A stretch of DNA of 5,379 nucleotides from Rhizobiaceae bacterium (GTDB lineage: Bacteria; Pseudomonadota; Alphaproteobacteria; Rhizobiales; Rhizobiaceae). Below, one piece after another: positions 1 to 4,902 of the stretch. The stretch is taken from positions 1 through 5,379 of the forward strand of contig JAGWJK010000381.1 in assembly GCA_028865845.1 (NCBI GenBank). Direction: 5' to 3'. The notes beneath the pieces were generated by a model. The model was not told the origin of the DNA. It ran no database searches and saw only the letters and a program-made list of their open reading frames with translations. Made by a program: the position numbers and the translations under genes. Within the stretch, counting starts at the first letter, position 1. Each line of letters begins with the position of its first letter.

Positions 1-130
1 AGCCTTCGACACGACCGCGATAGGAGCGATCGTTGCCGACAGCCACAACGGGCATACCGGCCCGCTCGAAGATCGCCGTGCAATCGTCCTTCATCCGGCC
101 CTTGGAGGGGAGCGCTATGGTAATGGTCAT
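1..130 (-). CDS. hisG: ATP phosphoribosyltransferase catalytic subunit HisG, N-terminal part (runs off the window)
   Basis: HisG joins ATP and phosphoribosyl pyrophosphate to give N1-(5-phosphoribosyl)-ATP, the first and feedback-controlled step of histidine biosynthesis, in the cytoplasm. Only the first 43 codons are in the window. They read MTITIALPSKGRMKDDCTAI followed by FERAGMPVV and GNDRSYRGRVEG. This is the usual HisG opening: a beta strand, the LPSKGRM phosphate-loop region, and a helix ending in F-x-x-A-G. The ATG at 130-128 shares its A with the hisZ stop (TGATG), so translation is probably coupled. A GGTGAGGG ribosome-binding sequence lies 7 bases upstream, inside the end of hisZ. 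The adjacent hisZ implies the short HisG form, which lacks the C-terminal regulatory domain, but that end is not visible. Identification is firm; total length is unknown. Confidence 0.96.
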   Translation of the reverse strand, partial: MTITIALPSKGRMKDDCTAIFERAGMPVVAVGNDRSYRGRVEG

Positions 131-1248
131 CAGGCTGCCCTCACCGTTTCGATGCGATCAAGCCAGAGCGAGAAGCCGACCGCCGGAATGTGGTCCTTGG
201 CGCCGAGCAGCGTCAGGAGCCGATCGAAACGTCCGCCGCCGGCAAGCACTTCCGTCGATCCTTCCAGCGTCACTTCGAAAATGAGACCGGTATAATAATC
301 GAGCGGACGGCCGAAAGCGGCGCGATAGTCGATCCGCGCCGCATCGACGCCGGCGTTGGCGAGCGCGGCCACACGCGCGTCGAAACGCTCCAGCGCCGCG
401 CCGAGCTTCAGCCCGGCCGCGTCGGCAAAACCTGCCAGCGCGGAAGAGGCATCCGCAAGCGGCACGCTTAGCGACAGGAATTCCTCTAGGATGCCGAAGG
501 CGACGTCATCGAGATGGGTCGTCGACAGCACCAGCTTTTCCCGCAGGCGACGGGCAATCTCCAGCGGCGAACGGCTGGCATTGGTCGAATAGCCGGTGGC
601 CTGCATGGTCCGGTCGATATGATCCACCAGCCCCTGCTCATCGCCGCGGGCCAGGAAATCGACCACATAGCGATCAAGCCCGACCACCGGCTGCGGGCTT
701 GCGAGCCGCGCCAGCAGCGTTTCGAGCTGCATCATGTTTCCGAAGGCATGGATCAGCCGCTTCTGCCAGCCGGAGGGCAGGCCGAGCGCCTGCACGACCG
801 CTTCGAACACGGCCTGATCGCCGAGCGTCACCGACAGCGCCCTGCCCGGAACCAGCTTGCCGAGAATGTCGATGGCATCGCCAATGGCCCGGGCATCGGC
901 GCTGGCGATATCGCGATCGCCGAGATCCTCGATCCCCGCCTGATAGAATTCGTTGCCGCCTTCGCGGCGCTGGCGGAAGACCTCACCGAGATAGGAATAG
1001 CGCTTCGGCGTTCCGGTCGCCGTTTCGATATGGCGAAGGCAGACCGGGATGGTGAATTCCGGGCGCAGGCAGAGGCTGGCGCCGGTCTCGCTCTCGGTCA
1101 TGAAAATCCGACGACGAAGATCCTCGCCGGCCATGTCGAGAAACGGCTCGGCCGGCTGGATGACGGGGGTATCCACCACCTCGGCCCGGCGCACGGTAAA
1201 TTCCTCGATGAGATCGTCTGCAAATTTCGGAAGATTGATCAGAGGCAT
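130..1248 (-). CDS. hisZ: ATP phosphoribosyltransferase regulatory subunit HisZ
   Basis: HisZ is a catalytically inactive paralogue of histidyl-tRNA synthetase that binds short-form HisG and is needed for its activity and histidine feedback. The 372-residue protein has a class II synthetase-like core: LRPEFTIPVCLRH near 61-73, a motif 2-like GEVFRQRREGGNEFYQAG at 88-105, a histidine-site-like GRPLDYYTG at 313-321, AGGGRFDRLL at 336-345 and a motif 3-like AVGFSLWLDR at 356-365. It stops there, with no anticodon-binding domain. This is how HisZ differs from HisS. The GRPLDYYTG segment replaces the RGL(D/E)YYTG of true synthetases. The ATG at 1248 was chosen because MPLINLPKF is a sensible N-terminus and GGAGAGG sits 8 bases upstream. 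An in-frame start at 1332 would translate hairpin sequence and is rejected. It overlaps hisG by one base and follows hisS by 147 bases. Confidence 0.95.
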   Translation of the reverse strand: MPLINLPKFADDLIEEFTVRRAEVVDTPVIQPAEPFLDMAGEDLRRRIFMTESETGASLCLRPEFTIPVCLRHIETATGTPKRYSYLGEVFRQRREGGNEFYQAGIEDLGDRDIASADARAIGDAIDILGKLVPGRALSVTLGDQAVFEAVVQALGLPSGWQKRLIHAFGNMMQLETLLARLASPQPVVGLDRYVVDFLARGDEQGLVDHIDRTMQATGYSTNASRSPLEIARRLREKLVLSTTHLDDVAFGILEEFLSLSVPLADASSALAGFADAAGLKLGAALERFDARVAALANAGVDAARIDYRAAFGRPLDYYTGLIFEVTLEGSTEVLAGGGRFDRLLTLLGAKDHIPAVGFSLWLDRIETVRAA

Positions 1249-1255
1249 GGGATGG

Positions 1256-1288
1256 TCCTCTCCTTCTCTCCATCGGAGAGAAGGGGAA
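1256..1288 (-). promoter_or_regulatory. Ribosome-binding region of hisZ lying at the base of a strong hairpin
   Basis: A perfect 10-bp inverted repeat, CCTTCTCTCC (1262-1271) and GGAGAGAAGG (1275-1284), is separated by only three bases. It can extend to 1259-1287 through one G-U and two further pairs. In the hisZ transcript the 3' arm runs straight into AAGGAGAGG, which is the Shine-Dalgarno sequence for the ATG at 1248. Folding would hide part of that sequence. The repeat is seen directly; an effect on translation is inferred. Short GC-rich palindromes of this look are common between genes in Rhizobiaceae, so it may instead be a dispersed intergenic repeat. Confidence 0.6.
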
Positions 1289-1330
1289 AGAAGCAGCCTC
1301 TCAGCTCCGTTTGGATCGACAGGTCGCCAC

Positions 1331-1369
1331 AAAAGAGGTCAGTACCTCTCCCTGCTCGCCGGGAGAGGT
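1331..1369 (-). repeat. Three-arm inverted repeat in the hisS-hisZ spacer (two mutually exclusive hairpins)
   Basis: ACCTCTCCC (1344-1352) and GGGAGAGGT (1361-1369) form a perfect 9-bp stem with an 8-base loop. AGAGGT (1334-1339) can instead pair with ACCTCT (1344-1349) around a 4-base loop. The middle arm belongs to both, so only one hairpin can form at a time. In the leftward hisS-hisZ transcript the second hairpin is followed directly by a short U run. It therefore resembles a weak intrinsic terminator that the first hairpin would disrupt. The arms are seen directly. An attenuator role is inference, and an ordinary dispersed palindromic repeat is an equally good explanation. Confidence 0.5.
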
Positions 1370-1395
1370 TTCGCCTGAGGCGCAAGGCGACGCAC

Positions 1396-2919
1396 TCAGA
1401 CATCGCCAAGTGCCCTCTTGCGGTCTTCGGCCTGTGCTTCGAGCATTGCCTGGACCTTGGCCACCAGATCGGCTTCAGACACCAACTCCTGGGCAACACG
1501 AGCCTCACGCCAGCTGGCATTGTCCTCGATCTCGCCGGAAAGACGCTTGCCTTCGATGAGATCCTTGAGCTGCACCATGCCCTGCGCGCGCTCGTCACCG
1601 CCCTGGATGAGCGCGATCGGGCAGCCACGGCGATCGGCATATTTCAGCTGATTGCCGAACTTCTTCCAGTTGCCCTGGAACATTTCGGCACGAATGCCGG
1701 CAGCTCGGAGCTGCTGCGTAAAACGCTGATAGCGGCCCATGGCCTCGACGTCGCCATCCATGACGGTGACGAGCACGGGGGCAACGATCTCGTCCTGGCC
1801 GAGCTTGCCGAGATTCTTGAGAGCGGTCATCAGGCGCGAGACGCCGATGGAAAAGCCCGTGGCAGGCACCGGCTGGCCCATGAAGCGCGATACCAGGCCA
1901 TCATAACGGCCACCACCGCCGACCGAGCCGAACACCACCTTCTCGCCCTTCTCGTTGGTGACGTCGAACAGCAGTTCGGCCTCGTAAACCGGGCCGGTGT
2001 AATATTCGAGACCACGAACGACGGAAGGGTCGATCTTGATGCGGTCGGACTGATAGCCGGCGCTGGTGACGAGACTGCCGATGAGATTCAACTCCTCGAC
2101 ACCTTCACCGCCCCGCGACGTACCCGCGACCAGTTCCGCAAGCTGCGCGGCACTTTCGGCATAGTCCTTGATGCCGACGAAGAAGAGCACCTTTTCGATC
2201 TGGCCGGCATCGAGCCCGGCACCCTTGGTGAAGTCGCCGGATTCATCCTTGCGGCCGGGACCGAGCAGCAGCGCCACACCTTCCGGACCGAACTTGTCGA
2301 GCTTGTCGATGGCGCGCAGTACGTTCAGGCGCTGGCCGACCTTGTCGTCTCCGCCGAGGCCAATCGCCTCCAGCACGCCGTCGAGAACCTTGCGGTTGTT
2401 GACGCGGATCACATAGTCGCCGCGCTTGATGCCGAGCGCTTCGAGCGTATCGGCCATCATCATGCACATCTCGGCATCGGCCTGCACGCCCGGAGCGCCG
2501 ACGGTATCGGCGTCGAACTGCATGAACTGACGGAAACGACCCGGACCCGGCTTCTCGTTGCGGAAGACGTAGCCGGCACGATAGGTGCGGTAAGGCAGCT
2601 GGATATCGTTGAAATTCTCGGCAACGTGACGGGCAAGCGGTGCCGTCAGGTCGTAGCGTAGCGACATCCATTGCTCGTCATCGTCCTGCAGCGAAAACAC
2701 GCCCTCGTTCGGGCGATCGCTGTCGGGCAGGAATTTGCCGAGCGCATCTGTATATTCCAGCAGCGGCGTTTCGACCGGATCGAAACCATAATGCTCGTAA
2801 ACCGCACGGATCTTTGCAGTCATCTCGTTTACGGCGCGAATGTCGCTCGCCGAACGATCGACAAAGCCACGTGGCAGGCGGGCTCTGAGCTTTTGCGGTT
2901 TTTTCTGCTTATCGTTCAT
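1396..2919 (-). CDS. hisS: Histidyl-tRNA synthetase
   Basis: HisS charges tRNA-His with histidine in the cytoplasm. The 507-residue protein is a class II synthetase with visible landmarks in order: a motif 1 region with TPLLEYTD near 51-58, the [14 protein letters not shown] substrate segment at 87-100, motif 2 [20 protein letters not shown] at 117-136, [14 protein letters not shown] at 300-313, [12 protein letters not shown] at 331-342 and motif 3 [12 protein letters not shown] at 353-364. A C-terminal anticodon-binding domain follows from about 378 ([12 protein letters not shown]). It is longer than the roughly 420-430 residues of typical bacterial HisRS. Its motif 2 loop (NEKPGPGRF) differs from the usual ERPQKGRY, which matches the divergent alphaproteobacterial type. 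The ATG at 2919 has only a weak Shine-Dalgarno sequence; the next in-frame Met is at residue 33, inside the domain, so this start is kept. It heads the hisS-hisZ-hisG block. Confidence 0.97.
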   Translation of the reverse strand: MNDKQKKPQKLRARLPRGFVDRSASDIRAVNEMTAKIRAVYEHYGFDPVETPLLEYTDALGKFLPDSDRPNEGVFSLQDDDEQWMSLRYDLTAPLARHVAENFNDIQLPYRTYRAGYVFRNEKPGPGRFRQFMQFDADTVGAPGVQADAEMCMMMADTLEALGIKRGDYVIRVNNRKVLDGVLEAIGLGGDDKVGQRLNVLRAIDKLDKFGPEGVALLLGPGRKDESGDFTKGAGLDAGQIEKVLFFVGIKDYAESAAQLAELVAGTSRGGEGVEELNLIGSLVTSAGYQSDRIKIDPSVVRGLEYYTGPVYEAELLFDVTNEKGEKVVFGSVGGGGRYDGLVSRFMGQPVPATGFSIGVSRLMTALKNLGKLGQDEIVAPVLVTVMDGDVEAMGRYQRFTQQLRAAGIRAEMFQGNWKKFGNQLKYADRRGCPIALIQGGDERAQGMVQLKDLIEGKRLSGEIEDNASWREARVAQELVSEADLVAKVQAMLEAQAEDRKRALGDV

Positions 2920-2954
2920 TTTCAGGGCAATCCGGTCACTATAACAGTCGCGGT

Positions 2955-2983
2955 TACCTAGCGGATTGGGCCGGATGCGGCAA
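2955..2983 (-). promoter_or_regulatory. Candidate promoter of the hisS-hisZ-hisG block
   Basis: On the minus strand TTGCCG (2983-2978) and TAGGTA (2960-2955) are separated by 17 bases. This fits a housekeeping sigma promoter with a start near 2948 and a leader of about 29 bases before the hisS ATG. The -10 match is only moderate. One AATCCTTG copy (2988-2981) runs into the -35, so a protein binding this octamer could influence transcription. The elements are seen directly and their function is inferred. Confidence 0.35.
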
Positions 2984-3031
2984 GGATTTGTCGGTTATGT
3001 TGGCTGACAAAAACCAACAAATGAATCCTTG
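2981..3031. repeat. Imperfect inverted repeat upstream of hisS
   Basis: CAAGGATT (2981-2988) and its complement AATCCTTG (3024-3031) close a 51-base segment. Inside it, TGTCGGTT (2989-2996) faces AACCAACAA (3012-3020) with one mismatch and a short bulge. A shorter alternative stem, GTTGG (2999-3003) with CCAAC (3013-3017), also exists. The segment lies upstream of the candidate hisS promoter, so it is more likely a DNA site or a remnant of a repeat than a leader RNA of hisS. Confidence 0.45.
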
Positions 3032-3105
3032 AAGACGCCGAGACACCGTTCCGGTAGCAAGGATTCAACGCGGTGCTGAGCGAGGACGGTTTCAGATGCT
3101 TCGCG

Positions 3106-3117
3106 TTCACGCGTGAA
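3106..3117. promoter_or_regulatory. Perfect 12-bp palindrome upstream of the 2H-phosphoesterase gene
   Basis: TTCACGCGTGAA is fully self-complementary. It lies 52 bases before the ATG at 3170 and overlaps the start of one GAATCCTTG copy. It could be a half-site pair for a dimeric regulator. A perfect 12-mer palindrome is expected about once by chance in a window this size, so the support is only its intergenic position and its overlap with the octamer. No convincing -35/-10 pair was found beside it. Confidence 0.25.
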
Positions 3118-3169
3118 TCCTTGCAAAACTGCGCTACAGTCGACCATCCAAACCGGCGAATCCTTCACC

Positions 3170-3697
3170 ATGCCCTACGCCATAAGCCTGAGATGCACGA
3201 ACGACACCGCGGCGCCAATCCTTGCCCTCTGGGATCAGGCGAGCGCCTTCGAAGCGGTACCGTCGATGGCGAGCCTGAACTATCCTCCGCATCTGACACT
3301 CGCGGTCTACGAAAACATCAATGCCGATCGTCTTCGCGCGACGCTCGGCACGGTCTTTCGCGGCCTGCCTGCCTTACCGATGGAATTTTCCGGGATTCGC
3401 CATTTCGACAACGAATATCTGGTTCTCTGGGCTTCCCCCGTCCCGAGTGACGCCTTGCGAGAAGCGCACGAATCCTTGCATCGGCAGATAGATCCAATCC
3501 TCTGCCACGAGCATTATCGGCCGGGCTTCTGGAATCCTCATTGCACGCTCGCGATGAAAATCCCAGCTATGTCGAAGGAAGCGGCGTTGATATGGGCCGC
3601 AGAAACGCCGGCCCGGTTCACCGTCATTTTCGATGTCGTCGACTGCGTCCACGCGTATCCGGTCGAAATTCTCCACGAGATCAGGCTGGCGGGATGA
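3170..3697 (+). CDS. 2'-5' RNA ligase family protein (2H phosphoesterase)
   Basis: This 175-residue cytoplasmic protein belongs to the 2H phosphoesterase superfamily, whose members open 2',3'-cyclic phosphates or cleave 2'-5' linkages in RNA or nucleotides. The evidence is the pair of H-x-T-x signatures, HLTL at 41-44 and HCTL at 124-127. They are about 80 residues apart with beta-rich sequence around each, as the two-lobed fold requires. Both catalytic histidines are intact. It looks closer to the broad '2_5_RNA_ligase2' group than to ThpR proper, so no symbol is given, and the substrate cannot be told from the sequence. The ATG at 3170 begins directly at the first predicted strand (MPYAISLRC). 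A GTG at 3113 would add 19 residues of unlikely character. Neither start has a good ribosome-binding site. It is divergent from hisS and ends 86 bases before the antitoxin gene. Confidence 0.85.
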   Translation: MPYAISLRCTNDTAAPILALWDQASAFEAVPSMASLNYPPHLTLAVYENINADRLRATLGTVFRGLPALPMEFSGIRHFDNEYLVLWASPVPSDALREAHESLHRQIDPILCHEHYRPGFWNPHCTLAMKIPAMSKEAALIWAAETPARFTVIFDVVDCVHAYPVEILHEIRLAG

Positions 3698-3724
3698 ATC
3701 CCGACTTGCCCGGGCCAAATTTGA

Positions 3725-3753
3725 TTGGAGAAAGCGGGGCCAATCCTTATATT
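3725..3753 (+). promoter_or_regulatory. Promoter of the toxin-antitoxin operon
   Basis: TTGGAG (3725-3730) and TATATT (3748-3753) are spaced by exactly 17 bases, a good housekeeping-sigma promoter. Transcription would begin near 3760, inside the palindromic operator, leaving a leader of about 24 bases before the antitoxin ATG. The arrangement fits classic autorepression by an antitoxin. A one-base variant of the AATCCTTG octamer overlaps the start of the -10. Confidence 0.7.
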
Positions 3754-3771
3754 GGGATACACGTATCCCAA
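3752..3771. promoter_or_regulatory. Palindromic operator of the toxin-antitoxin operon
   Basis: TTGGGATAC (3752-3760) and GTATCCCAA (3763-3771) are perfect 9-base inverted arms around the two bases AC. The site overlaps the end of the -10 and the predicted transcription start. This is where a ribbon-helix-helix antitoxin, alone or with its toxin, is expected to bind and repress its own operon. The right arm also abuts the antitoxin Shine-Dalgarno sequence AAGGA (3770-3774). The palindrome is seen directly; binding by this antitoxin is inferred from the family. Confidence 0.75.
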
Positions 3772-3783
3772 GGACTCGCGCCC

Positions 3784-4017
3784 ATGAGCAAGCAAACCGC
3801 CATCCGCCTCCCCGACGAGACCCATAAGCGATTGCACGCCTTGGCCGAACGTACCGGGCGCACGGCGACTTTCTATATTCGCGAAGCAATCGAAGCGCAT
3901 CTTGAAGATCTGGAGGATCTCTACCTCGCCGAGCGGGCGACGGAGAGGAGACTGAACGGCCAGGATCGGACCTACACGCTGGAAGAGGTGGAGCGCGAGC
4001 TTGGCCTGGAAGATTGA
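3784..4017 (+). CDS. relB: Ribbon-helix-helix antitoxin (RelB/CopG-like)
   Basis: This 77-residue antitoxin should neutralise the RelE-type toxin encoded next and repress the operon. Residues 1-45 form a ribbon-helix-helix DNA-binding unit: the strand KQTAIRLPDE (3-12), helix HKRLHALAERTG (14-25), a turn, and helix TATFYIREAIEAHLED (27-42). The C-terminal part (about 45-77, acidic, ending EEVERELGLED) is the likely toxin-wrapping tail. The ATG at 3784 is preceded by AAGGA at 9 bases. A longer in-frame reading from 3541 would run through the phosphoesterase gene and the operator and is rejected. Its last 17 bases overlap the toxin gene, which is typical of coupled pairs. The symbol follows the pairing with a RelE-family toxin; the exact antitoxin family was not verified. 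Confidence 0.88.
   Translation: MSKQTAIRLPDETHKRLHALAERTGRTATFYIREAIEAHLEDLEDLYLAERATERRLNGQDRTYTLEEVERELGLED
3987..4003 (+). promoter_or_regulatory. Ribosome-binding site that decides the TTG start of the toxin
   Basis: GGTGGAG (3987-3993) lies 7 bases before a TTG at 4001-4003, inside the antitoxin gene. No in-frame ATG or GTG lies near enough to the start of the RelE fold, and the protein read from TTG begins MAWKIEI, a common RelE opening. A weak TTG start placed within the antitoxin gene would keep toxin synthesis below antitoxin synthesis. Confidence 0.7.
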
Positions 4018-4270
4018 AATTCAAGAAAATGCACTCAAACAGCTAAGCAAGCTCGGCAAGCAAGACGCAAAGCGGATACTCGGGTTTTTGAAGGAGCGTC
4101 TTGGTACACACGACGATCCCCGCAAAATAGGAAGCGCATTGCAAGGGTCGCGTCTCGGAAATTTTTGGCGATACCGCGTCGGCGACTATCGCATCATCTG
4201 CGATCTGCAGGATGAGAAGCTGATCGTTCTCGTCATCGAAATCGGGCACCGCCGCGAAGTCTATCGGTGA
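4001..4270 (+). CDS. relE: RelE/ParE-superfamily toxin
   Basis: This 89-residue toxin is of the RelE fold. RelE-type members are ribosome-dependent mRNA endonucleases, whereas ParE members act on gyrase. The order is a beta strand (AWKIEIQENA, 2-11), two helices (ALKQLSKLGKQDAKRILGFLKERLG, 11-35), and a C-terminal sheet with LGNFWRYRVGDYRIICDL (52-69), KLIVLVIEIGHRREVYR (73-89). By position, R64 in GDYR corresponds to RelE Arg61, R84/R85 to Arg81 and Y88 to Tyr87. These basic and aromatic residues point to an RNase-type rather than ParE-type toxin. It uses a TTG start inside the antitoxin gene (17-base overlap) and is co-transcribed with it. All expected core elements are present, so it looks functional. 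The activity is inferred from family resemblance. Confidence 0.88.
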   Translation: MAWKIEIQENALKQLSKLGKQDAKRILGFLKERLGTHDDPRKIGSALQGSRLGNFWRYRVGDYRIICDLQDEKLIVLVIEIGHRREVYR

Positions 4271-4438
4271 AGCCACACCGTCCCGGTTTGCATGCATAAG
4301 CAATCGTAGCGGTTCCGGCGCAGGATGTTCAAGAAGTGGACGACGCAGTGCCCTCTCCCAACAATCTCCCAATCTAAAGTGATCCCCGCGGCAAAACGCG
4401 GCTTGCTCTTCCGCCATGCCACACTCTATCTTCCTCTC
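4271..4438. other. Intergenic gap before the metal-protein pair
   Basis: These 168 bases separate the toxin gene from the exported-protein pair. They hold an 8-bp palindrome, TGCATGCA (4289-4296), and a small hairpin of CCGCG (4386-4390) with CGCGG (4397-4401) around a 6-base loop. No clear terminator for the toxin gene is visible, as the hairpin lacks a T run. No recognisable CueR/HmrR-type copper operator was seen. The best -35/-10 candidate, TTGCTC (4403-4408) and TCTATC (4425-4430) with 16 bases between them, is weak. Confidence 0.4.
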
Positions 4439-4825
4439 ATGCGCTTCTTCGCCATCCTCACCATGCTGATTGCCTGGCTGTTTTACGGCGCCATGCCGGC
4501 GTTGGCGAATTGCCCGATCTGCGATGCGGCGATGGCGATGCCGGCCGTTTCCGATATGCCCGCCGATCATGTGATGGCGGATATGCCTGGCATGAGCATG
4601 GCCGATCACGCCTCGATGGGTGAGCATCCAAGCCAGAAGCAGGACAATCCCTGTGCCGGCGGCATGGCCCATGCGCCTTCCTGCGCAGCATGCCTCGCGA
4701 TCGCGCCTTCGCTTTCCGGCGGGGATGATGCGGAGATGGCATTTTTCTATCCGGCACCTGACCATGGCCCGAAACTTTTGGGCTCACGCCCCGCGCCCAC
4801 GGCCCCTCCTCCCCGTTTCGCTTGA
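4439..4825 (+). CDS. Exported Cys/Met/His-rich protein, possible copper-binding, function unknown
   Basis: I do not recognise this 128-residue protein with confidence. Residues 1-23 (MRFFAILTMLIAWLFYGAMP then ALA) are a clear Sec signal peptide, with likely cleavage after ALA. The mature part opens with NCPIC (24-28). A Met/His/Asp-rich stretch, DMPADHVMADMPGMSMADH, follows at 39-57. A second CAAC pair lies at 82-85 and another Cys at 72. The C-terminus (118-128) is Pro/Ala-rich. Two C-x-x-C pairs plus Met- and His-rich segments suggest periplasmic soft-metal binding, most likely copper. It recalls the small DUF2946-like proteins found near copper genes, but that link is a guess. The ATG at 4439 fits the signal peptide; upstream in-frame ATG at 4325 would bury it. 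No Shine-Dalgarno sequence is visible. The DUF305 gene follows 77 bases later. Confidence 0.75.
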   Translation: MRFFAILTMLIAWLFYGAMPALANCPICDAAMAMPAVSDMPADHVMADMPGMSMADHASMGEHPSQKQDNPCAGGMAHAPSCAACLAIAPSLSGGDDAEMAFFYPAPDHGPKLLGSRPAPTAPPPRFA

Positions 4826-4848
4826 TCCAATCTGATCTTCATCAACAC

Positions 4849-4863
4849 CGCGGTTTTTCCGCG
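4849..4863 (+). repeat. Small GC hairpin between the two exported-protein genes
   Basis: CGCGG (4849-4853) and CCGCG (4859-4863) flank a TTTTT loop. No T run follows, so it is not a standard terminator. It lies in the 77-base gap before the DUF305 gene and could trim or stabilise the message. It is short enough to be chance in GC-rich DNA. Confidence 0.3.
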
Positions 4864-4902
4864 AAGACTTTGGATACCGTTCAGAAACGGAAAGGAATTT
4901 CC

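Larger units (their letters stand above)
2981..3749. repeat. Cluster of AATCCTTG octamers
   Basis: Exact AATCCTTG occurs at 3024-3031, 3116-3123, 3217-3224 and 3471-3478. Its reverse complement occurs at 2981-2988 and 3058-3065. One-base variants lie at 3159-3166 (AATCCTTC) and 3742-3749 (AATCCTTA). I saw no exact copy elsewhere in the window. Three copies extend to GAATCCTTGC. About 0.02 occurrences would be expected by chance in 500 bases on both strands with even base composition. The first four exact copies are intergenic. The two in the coding region fall in different reading frames, so a shared peptide does not explain them. The role is unknown. Confidence 0.6.

Noticed and set aside
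1256..1369. CRISPR-like repeats in the hisS-hisZ spacer
   Set aside because: There are only two palindromes of different length and sequence, with no regular repeat-spacer units.
514..2661. 715-residue open frame on the plus strand, opposite hisZ and hisS
   Set aside because: It is codon-aligned with both his genes, so its stops would require TTA, CTA or TCA codons in them, and these are rare in GC-rich genes. The spacer is 147 bases, a multiple of three, which keeps the frame open. The protein shows no recognisable domain.
2920..3110. Histidine-rich leader peptide or T-box upstream of hisS
   Set aside because: No run of CAT/CAC codons behind a start was seen on the minus strand, and T-box leaders are chiefly a Gram-positive feature without a visible specifier loop here.
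3113..3169. GTG start adding 19 residues to the 2H phosphoesterase
   Set aside because: There is no Shine-Dalgarno sequence, the extra residues do not look like part of the fold, and the GTG lies inside the 12-bp palindrome.
3374..4024. 216-residue open frame on the minus strand across the phosphoesterase and antitoxin genes
   Set aside because: It runs antisense through the operator and two recognised genes, with no domain or ribosome-binding site.
4043..4765. 240-residue open frame on the minus strand across the toxin and Cys/Met-rich genes
   Set aside because: Its Arg/His-rich, low-complexity make-up is the mirror of the sense genes. It spans two well-supported genes and has no domain.
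4386..4863. The two GC hairpins at 4386-4401 and 4849-4863 as a matched pair flanking the Cys/Met-rich gene
   Set aside because: Stems are only five base pairs of CG-rich sequence with different loops. In this GC-rich DNA the resemblance is easily chance.
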